The position numbers were made by a program, and so were the translations under genes. Positions 1 through 8,297 of a DNA stretch of 18,877 nucleotides are shown here, piece by piece. The first letter of the stretch is position 1, and every line of letters starts with the position of its first letter. The stretch is from Pseudomonadota bacterium. GTDB lineage: Bacteria; Pseudomonadota; Alphaproteobacteria; Rhizobiales; Xanthobacteraceae. The stretch is from positions 1-18,877 of the forward strand of contig JAJYAH010000039.1 of NCBI GenBank assembly GCA_021779635.1, written 5' to 3'. A model generated the notes under the pieces. The model did not search any database, was not told the DNA's origin, and saw only the letters and a list, made by a program, of their open reading frames with translations.

Positions 1-779
<779 letters not shown>

Positions 780-827
780 AACCTGCGATGGCGACCGGCG
801 GGTGCGCCATTCGCCTCGCTCTCACGT

Positions 828-866
828 GAGATCTTGGCTTGAGATCCTGGCTTGATATCCTCTCGC
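828..866. repeat. Short tandem repeat, 13-bp unit, about three copies
   Basis: GAGATCTTGGCTT (828-840) is followed directly by GAGATCCTGGCTT (841-853), one mismatch, and then a degenerate third copy (854-866). It lies between the 3' ends of the convergent thioesterase and ferredoxin genes. No terminator hairpin with a T run is apparent here. It probably arose by slippage. Confidence 0.6.
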
Positions 867-875
867 GATCTCGGC

Positions 876-1196
876 TTAAGCCTGCCGCTCCGGCGTCGTC
901 ACCACGAGACCGTCGAGTTCGTCGGTCACCTTGATCTGGCAGGACAGCCGCGAATTCGGCCGCACGTCGAAGCCGAAATCCAGCATATCCTCCTCCATCG
1001 GGGACGGACCTCCGACCTTCTCGCGCCACGCCTCATCGACATAGACGTGGCAGGTCGCACAGGCGCAGGCGCCGCCGCATTCGGCTTCGATCCCGGGAAT
1101 TCCGTTGCGGATCGCCGCTTCCATCACGGTGGCGCCGTTTTCGACGTCAATAGTACGGGTTTCGCCGTTATGGTCGACAAAGCTGATCTTGGCCAT
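876..1196 (-). CDS. [2Fe-2S] ferredoxin, adrenodoxin/putidaredoxin type
   Basis: A 106-residue ferredoxin with the vertebrate-type cluster ligands Cys40, Cys46, Cys49 and Cys86 (C-x5-C-x2-C-x36-C), within [16 protein letters not shown] and RLSCQIKV; Cys44 is an extra, non-ligand cysteine. This class carries single electrons in the cytoplasm, usually to cytochromes P450 or oxygenases, or functions in Fe-S assembly. From memory of the Rhodopseudomonas palustris locus, a ferredoxin of this type (PuxB-like), a thioesterase and a ferredoxin reductase lie together, as here; that is recollection, not a database result. The start codon is ATG with only a weak ACGAG upstream. It follows the Hpt gene on the same strand after 131 bases. 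Confidence 0.92.
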   Translation of the reverse strand: MAKISFVDHNGETRTIDVENGATVMEAAIRNGIPGIEAECGGACACATCHVYVDEAWREKVGGPSPMEEDMLDFGFDVRPNSRLSCQIKVTDELDGLVVTTPERQA

Positions 1197-1327
1197 GATT
1201 GCTCGTGCTGCCGGAAGAGATTTAGGAGGGGTCCGGGCAGTCCTATAACGGGTCGATCCGCTCCGCGCTAGCGGTTGGCGAGAAAACCTGCGTAGCGGGT
1301 CCGCCGGGCCATATCGACGGGGCCGGA

Positions 1328-1705
1328 TCAGGACCGGTGCAGGATCTCGTCGATGGCCGTGCGCGCGCCCCCCACCGCATCGGTGAGTTCATCGAGCGCC
1401 TCGGACGGGTCGTCCCCCTGCTGCAGCACGGCTTCCAGAAGTTCGGCGGCTTCGGCGACACGAAATGCACCGATCGCGCGGGCTGAGCCTTTCAGCGTAT
1501 GCACCAGCGCGCGCTTGTCGGAGGACGGGGCGGCGAGTTCGCGCATCAGGCGGATCGCCTGGGCCGAGAACATCGCCAGCACCTCGCGCTCGAGACTGGC
1601 GTCGCCGAGCGTCATGCGCTGAAGATATTCGGTGTCGATCGGACCGTCATCGGGAGCGAGCGGCGGCGATGGCATCCAGTCAATCCGTTCCAGATGAAGC
1701 GGCAT
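1328..1705 (-). CDS. Histidine phosphotransfer (Hpt) domain protein
   Basis: A 125-residue protein that is essentially one Hpt four-helix bundle. [12 protein letters not shown] (residues 69-80) is the hallmark H-x-L-K-G-S motif; His69 would accept the phosphoryl group. Hpt proteins shuttle phosphate between the receiver domain of a hybrid histidine kinase and a response regulator. No kinase or receiver is encoded nearby. I chose ATG at 1705 because a GGAGGAAG lies upstream (1721-1728), although the 15-base spacing is long; a later ATG at 1675 is also possible. The gene diverges from the giant polar scaffold gene and shares its 5' region, which holds a CtrA box. It is a plain monomeric Hpt and lacks the pseudo-kinase domain of ChpT. 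Confidence 0.88.
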   Translation of the reverse strand: MPLHLERIDWMPSPPLAPDDGPIDTEYLQRMTLGDASLEREVLAMFSAQAIRLMRELAAPSSDKRALVHTLKGSARAIGAFRVAEAAELLEAVLQQGDDPSEALDELTDAVGGARTAIDEILHRS

Positions 1706-2114
1706 GGCGATAGCCCAATTCTTCCTCCGCCGTCGTGGCGGCAACGAAGTTTTGGTCAGCCAATCACGAAAGTGGTTAACAGAATGTATGGCGTATTCGC
1801 CGCAAGTTCGCCTTGTTTTTGACGAAGAGCCGCCCCAATTGGCGGCATCGATCGGGAATTTTGAGGACTGGTAAGGCCTTATGGCGTCGGGCTGTTAACG
1901 ATGATTAAGATTGTATTAACCGGAGCCATTTCATTCGCACGGCCTAGCCAATAGGATGTTTCCGGATGTAGCGGACAAGCCGACCCCGGGGGCCGTGCTT
2001 TCGCACCGCGCGGGGCAACGGGCCGGTTTCGAGCTTGCAAGGGCGGGTGGAGCAAGACTCAGCCGCAAGACACGACCGAATGCGTACCTGGTAAAACGAG
2101 GGCTCAGACTGAAC
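1706..2114. promoter_or_regulatory. Divergent regulatory region between Hpt and giant scaffold genes
   Basis: About 410 bases without a convincing gene. It is clearly AT-richer than its flanks between roughly 1760 and 1930 and holds GTTAAC at 1775-1780, two TTAA pairs at 1895-1919 (see the CtrA box entry) and a GAGGG at 2098-2102 that is the likely ribosome binding site of the scaffold gene. An in-frame upstream extension from an ATG at 1956 is open, but its sequence is Arg/Gly-rich and looks like untranslated leader. Confidence 0.5.
1895..1920 (+). promoter_or_regulatory. Predicted CtrA-binding site(s)
   Basis: TTAAGATTGTATTAAC (1905-1920) fits the alphaproteobacterial CtrA box TTAA-N7-TTAAC exactly. 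A further TTAA at 1895-1898 lies six bases upstream of the first half, giving three TTAA half-sites in 25 bases. CtrA is the master cell-cycle response regulator. The box lies about 195 bases upstream of the chosen start of the scaffold gene and about 190 bases from the divergent Hpt start. The motif is short and AT-rich, so chance occurrence remains possible. Confidence 0.5.
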
Positions 2115-5100
2115 ATGGCGAACAATCCCAAAAAGGTCAAAGACCCCACAGAAGTCGCGCTTTCTGCCATTCAGGAAGCCTTGAACATCTCGGACGCGCC
2201 GGCGGCCGACAATGCGCGCCACAGCGATGCGACGCCGACAAATTCGTCTTCGCAGGACTACAACGAGGGCGCTTTCAACTTCAACGAGGGCACGTTCGAT
2301 ACCAGGCCCAGCGCCGATCGGCCGACCTTCGAACCGATCGAGGAGCCGCGCGCGACCCGCCGCGCCGCCAATGACGACCGCGAAACCATCGGACAGATCC
2401 TGCAGGCCATTCAAAAGGGTCGCCCTGCCCGCAGCATGTTTACGATCTTCACGGTCGTCGCCGGCATCTGGGTCGCCGGCTGCGCGCTGTTGACCATCGG
2501 CTTCCTGCCCTCGCTTCAGTCTGCGATGGGCCAGAGCGGCGGCGTATTGGTGCTGGCCGGCCTTGTCGCCCTGTTCTGCGTACCGGTGGCGCTGTTCTAC
2601 TTCCTCGCCAGCCTCGCCTGGCGCAGCCAGGAAATGCGGATGATCGCGCAGTCGATGGCACAGATGGCGATCCGTTTTTCCGAGCCCGAGGGCGCGGCCT
2701 CCGACTCGATGGTGACCGTCGGTCAGGCGATCCGCCGCGAGGTCGCCGCGATGGGCGACGGCGTCGAGCGCGCGATCGCGCGCGCCGGCGAACTTGAAAC
2801 CCTGGTCGCCAACGAAGTCTCGGCGCTTGAGCGCGCCTATACCGATAACGAGGTGCGGATTCGCGCGCTGCTGCAGGACATCGCGCACCAGCGCGACAAT
2901 CTGGTCGGACAGGCCGAACAGGTCCGCAGCGCCATCTCCGGCGTGCAGATCGATCTTCGCCACGATATCGCGCTGATCTCGGATGCGATCGCATCCCGGG
3001 TCGACGAGGTCGCCAAGAGCATCACCGGTGCGCTGGAGGAACGCGGCGCCCATATCACCAGCGCGCTCAGCAGCGCCGGCGACAACATGATTCTCGCGCT
3101 CGGCGAGCGCGGCGGCGACCTGCTCGACCGGCTCGAGGAAGCCAGCGCCGAAACCACGCGCGCGGTGCTCGACGCCAGCGAGCGCCTCACCACCAGCCTC
3201 AATTTCAAGACCGGGCACGTCCATGACGAGTTCGTCGATCTGGCCGACCGCGTTCATGAGATGCTGAACGAGCGGATCGACCGCATCACCAGCGAATTCG
3301 AGCAACGCTCCTCCACCATCGTCGACGGGATTTCCGACCGCACCGAGCAGGTTCACGACTCGCTGAAGAATTCCAGCGACTCGCTGCTGCTGGAGCTTGA
3401 GCTGCGCAGCGGCGATCTGGTGAGCAAGATCGATGACGCAGGCAACCGCCTCGCGACCCAGATCCTTACCAGCGGCGACAGGGCCAGCGACGCGCTGGAC
3501 GTGACCGTGAACTCGCTGGTGGCCAAGGTCGTCAGCCAGACCGAAACCGCGCACGACACGCTCAGCCTGCAGATGAGCGCCTTCGACGAGCTGGTGAAGA
3601 ATCAGGGCGGCGAACTTGCGGAAAAATTCGCGCGCGACAGCGGCACGCTTGGCGCCCTCATTACCCGCCACATCTCCGAATTCGATCGCACCGTGAAAAC
3701 CTTCGGCGGCGACATCGTCGATCGCATGGGTCAGCGCACGCAGGATATCGCGGAAAGCCTGAAGACCTATGTCGACACCTTCGACACCCGACTGACCTCG
3801 AACGGCGGCGAGATCACCGCCTCGCTCGACCAGCGCCTGGTCCAATTCGAAACCACGCTCGGAAACCGCGTCGCCCATCTCGACAGCTCGCTCGACAGCA
3901 AGATCAAATCGTTCGACGAGTCGGTCGACGGCCGCCTCAAGACGCTGGAACAGACCTTCGATACGAGGGCGAAGTCGGTGACCGAAACCATCGACAGCCG
4001 TCTTGGCACGCTGTCGTCGTCGCTGACCGATGGCGCCGCGCAGGCGATCCACTCGATCGACTCGCGCCTCACCTATCTCACGACGTCGCTGACCGAGGGC
4101 ACCGTGCAGGCGATCCAGTCGATCGATTCACGCCTGACCCACCTCACCTCTTCCGTAACCACCGGCACCACGCAGGCGATCGAGGCGATCGATTCACGCC
4201 TCGGCCAGCTCACCTCCTCCCTGACCAACGGTACCGCACAGGCGATCGGGGCGGTCGACCAGCGCATTGCCAATGTGACCGAGACCATCGATGGTCGCAG
4301 CGCCCACCTCACCGACACCATCACCGCGCGGTTCCAGGAAATCCATCAGGGCATCGAAAGCCGGGTCGGCGCGGTCGCCAGCGATATCGACGCGCGCGTC
4401 GCGCAGTTCGAGGACCTTCTTGGCTCGCGCGTGGAAGCCGTGGCCGGCCGCATCGAGAGCAGCGGGCGGCAGGCCAGCGATGGCCTGATGGCCCGCGCCG
4501 AGGAATTGTCGCTCGGAATCCGCTCCCACGTCGAGGATGCGGAACGCTCGCTGACCAACCTTGTGGTCAACACCAGCGAGACCATCCAGACCGGCGCGCG
4601 CGCCGCGCAACAGTCGTTGCTTTCGGTTTCTTCCGACGTCGGCGCACAGTTGAAGCTGACTTCGGCGGAAGTCGAGCGCGCGATCACCGCGGTCGGCACC
4701 GGCGCGGCGAACTCGATCCTGACCAGCGCCCGCGATGCGCAGGCCACCCTGGTAACGGCCTCCGCCGACGCCGCCACACAGGTCAAGACGCTGTCCGCCG
4801 AGGTCGAGCGGACGCTCTCGGCCGTCGGCTCCTCAACCGCCGGGTCGATCGTCGAAGGCGCCCGCGAGGCCCAGACCACCCTGGTCACGGCCGCTACGGA
4901 TGCGGCCAACCACGTCAAGTCGCTGGCCAGCGACGTGGAGCGTTCGCTGTCGATCGCCGGCACGTCCAATGCCAATTCGATCGTCGCCAGTGCCCGCGAG
5001 GCCCAGACCACGCTTGCCACCGCCTCATCGGATGCCGCCGAACATATCAAGTCACTGGCCGCCGATATCCAGCGGTCGTTGTCGATGGCCGGAACCTCAA

Positions 5101-7778
5101 CCGTCGAGTCGATCACCGCCGGCGCGCGCGAGGCCCAGACCACGCTCGCCACCGCCTCGTCGGATGCCGCCGAACATGTCAGGTCACTGGCCGCCGATAT
5201 CCAGCGGTCGTTGTCGATGGCCGGAACCTCAACCGCCGAGTCGATCACCGCCGGCGCGCGAGAGGCCCAGACCACGCTGGTCGCCGCCTCGTCGGACGCC
5301 GCCGAACACGTCAAGTCGCTGGCCGCCGACGTCCAGCGGTCGCTGTCGGCCGTCGGGACTAGTACCGCCGACTCGATCACGGCCGGCGCGCGCGAGGCCC
5401 AGACCACGCTGGTCACCACCTCGTCGGAGACCGCCGAACAAATCAGGACATTGGCAGCCGATATTCAGAGATCGCTGTCGATGGCCGGGGCTTCAACCGC
5501 CGAGTCGCTCACCGCCGGCGCCCGTGAGGCCCAGACCACACTGGTCGCCGCCTCGTCGGAAGCCGCCAACCACGTCAAGTCGCTGGCGACCGATGTCGAG
5601 CGCACACTGACCGCGGTCGGGGCAGGCACTGCCGCCTCCATTCTCAACAGCGCGCGCGAGGCTCAGGGTTCGCTGACCACAACGTCGGCCGACGCCGCAA
5701 GCCAGATCAAGGCGATCTCCGCCGACATCGAGCGGACGCTCAGCGCGGTCACCGCCAACACCACGGACAATATTGCGACCAGCGCCCTCAATGCCCAGAA
5801 CGCGCTGGTAGCCGCATCGAACGAAGTCAGCTCCAAAATCAAGTCGACCTCCACCGAAATCGAGCGCTCGGTACTCGCCGCCAGCAGCGGCTTCGGCTCG
5901 ACCATGACCGGCAAGACCGACGAAATCGTCACCTATGTGCAGCAGCAGACCGATCGTCTGGCGCAGATGATCGACGGCAAGCGCGGAATCCTGGTCGAGG
6001 CGCTTGGCAGCAAGACCACCCAGTTCACCGTCGATATCGACCGCGTCACCGCGGATGCGCTGAAATCGATCGAAACACGCGGACACGCGTTCTCGCAGTC
6101 GATGATGTCGAACGGCTCCGACGTCGCGCGGACCATTACGTCCGCCGGCGAGCTGGCCACCAGCGCCGTCAGCAAATCGCTGAAGGACCTAGAGCAGTCC
6201 TCGCGGGCGGCGATCGACCAGTCGCGCCAGGTCTCGATCGCGGCCGTGACCGAAATGCAGGAAACCAGCAAGATCCTGCGAACCGACACGGTCGCCCTGT
6301 TCGAGCGTCTGCGCGAAGGCAATATCCTGCTGCAGGAGGTGCTCACCGGCGCCCACGACAATCTCAATTCGCTGGAACGGGCGCTGGTCACGCGCGTCGC
6401 CGACTTCGTGTCCGCCATGAACGACGTCACCGCGCGCAACGGCATCGCTACCCAGGCGCTGGAAGACCAGTTGAACGTCTTCAACGCCAAGACCTCGAAG
6501 GCGCTGGACGATCTCGGCACGCTTTCCAGCCAGTTCGATACCCACGGCCAGGCGCTGGTCGATGCCGCGGCGCTGGTCGAACAAAGCAACCGCAGCACCA
6601 CCGCCTCCGTCGCCGAACGCAAGGCGGCGCTGGATTCGCTGGTGACCACGATCGACCTGCGGACCACCGATCTCGACCAGCGGCTGTCGCGCTTCACCGG
6701 CCTGCTGGACGAATCGCTGGCCGCCGCCGAAGAGCGCGCGCGGGACATCGCAAGGGTGGTGGCGGAAACCGCCGGTGCGGGCTCCGCCGCGATCAGCCGC
6801 CAGTTCGAGGCGGTCCGCGCCTCGGCCGAAGAGGAGCGCCGGCTGACCGCCGAGGCCCTGAACGAGCTCTATCAGCAGAGCACGCAGGAATCGGATGCGA
6901 TGTTCAAGCAGTCGGCCGACCGGTTCGCCGCCATGGTGCAGAGCATGAAGCAGATGGCTTCGGAAATGCATCACGAGCTGGAGGCCACCCGCAACGAGCT
7001 TCGCCGCGGCGTGCTGGAAATGCCGCAGGAAGCCGCCGAGAACACCTCGCAGATGCGCAAGGTGATCGTCGATCAGATCGAGGCGCTGGCCGAACTGAAC
7101 CGGATCGTCGCGCGTCACGGCCGCGGACTGGATGTTGTGAGCACCAGCCGTGCCAGCGTGCAGCGCGAGGAAGAGCCGATGCTGGCGACCGCCGGCGGAC
7201 GCGCCGAGGTGCAATCGTCGCGGCCGGCGCCACGTCCGCGCGATGCCGGCAGCGCCTCGAACCTGCCGCCGCCGGACCTCGGCATGCCGGCTTCGCGACG
7301 CACCGAAGCGCCGCCGGTTTCGCCGGCGAGTGCCGACCAGGGGCGCGATGGGTGGCTTTCCGACCTGCTGAACCGCGCCGATACCGGCCCGGCCAACCAG
7401 GAGCCGCCGCGCGGCCGTCCACCGCAGCAGGCCGCCAGTGACAATCCGCTGGCGTCGCTGTCGCTCGACATCGGCCGCCTGATGGATCGCAATCTCGCCA
7501 CCGAGATGTGGGATCGCTATCAGCGCGGCGAGAACAAGGCCTTCACCAAGCGGCTCTACACGCCGGCCGGCCAGAAGGCCTTCGATGAAGTCGCGCGCAA
7601 ATATCGCTCCGACCGCAACTTCAAGCAGACGGTCGACCGCTACATCGCCGAGTTCGAGCGGTTGCTCGACGAGGTCGCGCGCGACGAGCGCGGTCCCGGC
7701 GTGCTGCGCAGCCATCTCGCCTCCGAGACCGGCCTCGTCTATACCCTGCTCGCGCATGCGGCGGGACGGCTCGGCTAG
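2115..7778 (+). CDS. Giant two-TM coiled-rod polar scaffold, GPR/RgsE/TipN-like (apolipoprotein-like repeats)
   Basis: A 1,887-residue protein. Residues 1-105 are a soluble Asn/Asp-rich head. Two hydrophobic segments follow (about 108-130 and 143-168), then a conserved-looking helical block (about 205-275, containing SALERAYTDNEVRIR). Next comes a rod of more than 1,300 residues with almost no Cys, Trp or Pro. The rod contains four 22-residue repeats (635-722) and about ten 44-residue repeats (839-1278). A Pro/Ala-rich linker (about 1675-1775) leads to a helical C-terminal domain (about 1776-1887, with EMWDRYQRGENKAF). This layout matches GPR of Agrobacterium, RgsE of Sinorhizobium and, more distantly, TipN of Caulobacter, which sit at the growing or new pole and organise polar growth. 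Such proteins are often annotated as apolipoprotein- or kinesin-like. I chose ATG 2115 (GAGGG 12 bases upstream) over ATG 1956. Assignment is by architecture, not alignment. Confidence 0.85.
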   Translation: MANNPKKVKDPTEVALSAIQEALNISDAPAADNARHSDATPTNSSSQDYNEGAFNFNEGTFDTRPSADRPTFEPIEEPRATRRAANDDRETIGQILQAIQKGRPARSMFTIFTVVAGIWVAGCALLTIGFLPSLQSAMGQSGGVLVLAGLVALFCVPVALFYFLASLAWRSQEMRMIAQSMAQMAIRFSEPEGAASDSMVTVGQAIRREVAAMGDGVERAIARAGELETLVANEVSALERAYTDNEVRIRALLQDIAHQRDNLVGQAEQVRSAISGVQIDLRHDIALISDAIASRVDEVAKSITGALEERGAHITSALSSAGDNMILALGERGGDLLDRLEEASAETTRAVLDASERLTTSLNFKTGHVHDEFVDLADRVHEMLNERIDRITSEFEQRSSTIVDGISDRTEQVHDSLKNSSDSLLLELELRSGDLVSKIDDAGNRLATQILTSGDRASDALDVTVNSLVAKVVSQTETAHDTLSLQMSAFDELVKNQGGELAEKFARDSGTLGALITRHISEFDRTVKTFGGDIVDRMGQRTQDIAESLKTYVDTFDTRLTSNGGEITASLDQRLVQFETTLGNRVAHLDSSLDSKIKSFDESVDGRLKTLEQTFDTRAKSVTETIDSRLGTLSSSLTDGAAQAIHSIDSRLTYLTTSLTEGTVQAIQSIDSRLTHLTSSVTTGTTQAIEAIDSRLGQLTSSLTNGTAQAIGAVDQRIANVTETIDGRSAHLTDTITARFQEIHQGIESRVGAVASDIDARVAQFEDLLGSRVEAVAGRIESSGRQASDGLMARAEELSLGIRSHVEDAERSLTNLVVNTSETIQTGARAAQQSLLSVSSDVGAQLKLTSAEVERAITAVGTGAANSILTSARDAQATLVTASADAATQVKTLSAEVERTLSAVGSSTAGSIVEGAREAQTTLVTAATDAANHVKSLASDVERSLSIAGTSNANSIVASAREAQTTLATASSDAAEHIKSLAADIQRSLSMAGTSTVESITAGAREAQTTLATASSDAAEHVRSLAADIQRSLSMAGTSTAESITAGAREAQTTLVAASSDAAEHVKSLAADVQRSLSAVGTSTADSITAGAREAQTTLVTTSSETAEQIRTLAADIQRSLSMAGASTAESLTAGAREAQTTLVAASSEAANHVKSLATDVERTLTAVGAGTAASILNSAREAQGSLTTTSADAASQIKAISADIERTLSAVTANTTDNIATSALNAQNALVAASNEVSSKIKSTSTEIERSVLAASSGFGSTMTGKTDEIVTYVQQQTDRLAQMIDGKRGILVEALGSKTTQFTVDIDRVTADALKSIETRGHAFSQSMMSNGSDVARTITSAGELATSAVSKSLKDLEQSSRAAIDQSRQVSIAAVTEMQETSKILRTDTVALFERLREGNILLQEVLTGAHDNLNSLERALVTRVADFVSAMNDVTARNGIATQALEDQLNVFNAKTSKALDDLGTLSSQFDTHGQALVDAAALVEQSNRSTTASVAERKAALDSLVTTIDLRTTDLDQRLSRFTGLLDESLAAAEERARDIARVVAETAGAGSAAISRQFEAVRASAEEERRLTAEALNELYQQSTQESDAMFKQSADRFAAMVQSMKQMASEMHHELEATRNELRRGVLEMPQEAAENTSQMRKVIVDQIEALAELNRIVARHGRGLDVVSTSRASVQREEEPMLATAGGRAEVQSSRPAPRPRDAGSASNLPPPDLGMPASRRTEAPPVSPASADQGRDGWLSDLLNRADTGPANQEPPRGRPPQQAASDNPLASLSLDIGRLMDRNLATEMWDRYQRGENKAFTKRLYTPAGQKAFDEVARKYRSDRNFKQTVDRYIAEFERLLDEVARDERGPGVLRSHLASETGLVYTLLAHAAGRLG
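4017..4280 (+). repeat. Tandem coding repeat, four 66-bp (22-residue) units
   Basis: Units start at 4017, 4083, 4149 and 4215. The protein consensus is SSLTxGTxQAIxxIDSRLxxLT, so each unit holds AQAI/VQAI followed by IDSRL. The spacing is exactly 66 bases, two hendecads of 11 residues. Flanking sequence (to about 4340) has weaker copies such as ETIDGRSAHLTDTI. It lies in the rod of the giant scaffold protein. Confidence 0.9.
4629..5948 (+). repeat. Tandem coding repeat, about ten 132-bp (44-residue) units
   Basis: Equivalent codons recur exactly every 132 bases at 4635, 4767, 4899, 5031, 5163, 5295, 5427, 5559, 5691 and 5823. Each unit reads roughly SSDAAEHVKSLAADIQRSLS, then xAGTSTAESITAGAREAQTT. 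The outer units are diverged and the inner ones very similar: 5031-5162 and 5163-5294 differ at only about seven bases. Forty-four residues is four 11-residue hendecads, the same arithmetic as in exchangeable apolipoproteins. It forms residues 839-1278 of the scaffold protein. Confidence 0.93.
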
Positions 7779-7825
7779 AGCGAGATGGCTTTTGGTAGAA
7801 TCGGTTCTGCCGGCAGTCTGCTTCA

Positions 7826-7947
7826 CCTCTCCCGCTTGCGGGGGAGGTCGACGCGCGAAGCGCGGCGGGTGGGGGAAAGCCTATCACCTTGACCCGCGCG
7901 TCTGCGGAGGCACCCTCACCCCAACCCTCCCCCGCAAGCGGGAGAGG
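7826..7947. repeat. REP-like intergenic element with 22-bp inverted arms
   Basis: The arm at 7826-7847 and its perfect reverse complement at 7926-7947 enclose about 80 bases. Each arm is itself a near-palindrome built on CCCGCTTGCGGG, and the interior carries CGCGCGAAGCGCG. Elements of this look are abundant between genes in Bradyrhizobium-type genomes. No target-site duplication was evident. It starts about 47 bases after the stop codon of the scaffold gene and could fold into a large hairpin in its mRNA tail. Confidence 0.75.
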
Positions 7948-7995
7948 GGGCTCGCTGCCGTTGCCTCTACGCTTCTACCTAAATTCATCCCGCGC

Positions 7996-8098
7996 TAGAG
8001 CCTTTTCCGTTCCGATGGAATCGGAACGGAAGCTCTGTGTCTTTATTTGAGGCGTTTTCTTTACGCGGACCGGTATCCACTTCGCTGGAAAACGCTCT
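7996..8098. repeat. Dispersed palindromic repeat, copy A
   Basis: It has two parts. The first is a hairpin with a perfect 12-bp stem, TTCCGTTCCGAT (8005-8016) and ATCGGAACGGAA (8020-8031), loop GGA, flanked by pairing AGAGC/GCTCT. The second is a 44-base block bounded by GCGTTTTC (8052-8059) and GAAAACGC (8088-8095), with ACCGGTATCCACTTCGC inside. Related copies occur at 10480-10566 and 16063-16098. Confidence 0.75.
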
Positions 8099-8123
8099 GA
8101 AGCGGCAACCAGATCGTGAAATA

Positions 8124-8153
8124 AAAAACGGAGGCAGCGATGCCTCCGTTTTT
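8124..8153. terminator. Strong bidirectional intrinsic terminator
   Basis: A perfect 12-bp stem, AAAAACGGAGGC (8124-8135) and GCCTCCGTTTTT (8142-8153), closes a six-base loop. The plus strand continues TTTTTGTTTT and the minus strand ends in a run of six T. It can stop transcripts from the scaffold gene (stop about 345 bases upstream) and from the minus-strand gene ending at 8298. Confidence 0.9.
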
Positions 8154-8297
8154 GTTTTGGCTGAAGGAACCGGCAAGTCGAACCGGCCGGTGCCGGCGCC
8201 AAGACGTCGGACGATATCGTGACGCTCGATCTCGACTCGCGCACATTCGTCTGAAGATGAGCGGCGTAGCGATGCGTTGCGTTATCGCTTTGCGGGA
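8154..8297. other. Intergenic stretch between terminator and convergent gene
   Basis: No gene is supported here. One plus-strand frame (8165-8251, stop TGA 8252-8254) reads like a protein tail ending TSDDIVTLDLDSRTFV, but it has no start codon and is closed by a stop at 8162-8164. It may be a gene remnant or chance. Confidence 0.3.

Noticed and set aside
1956..2114. Upstream in-frame extension of the scaffold protein from ATG 1956
   Set aside because: The 53 extra residues are Arg/Gly/Ala-rich and unlike a structured head, and ATG 2115 has a GAGGG upstream and a sensible N terminus (MANNPKKVKD). Not excluded, since the CtrA box lies close to 1956.
1944..4052. Open frame of about 700 codons antisense to the scaffold gene
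   Set aside because: It is the complement of a repetitive, GC-biased coding region whose codon pattern suppresses stops on the other strand; its His/Gly/Arg/Asp-rich sequence has no domain and no ribosome binding site.
4629..5948. CRISPR array or tandem non-coding satellite
   Set aside because: The 132-bp units are contiguous, lack unique spacers, and are in frame within one long coding sequence.
6189..7826. Open frame of about 545 codons antisense to the 3' part of the scaffold gene
   Set aside because: Same reason: a shadow of the real gene in GC-rich DNA, with no recognisable domain.
8037..8222. 61-codon plus-strand open frame
   Set aside because: It reads straight through a dispersed repeat and a perfect intrinsic terminator, so it is not a plausible gene.
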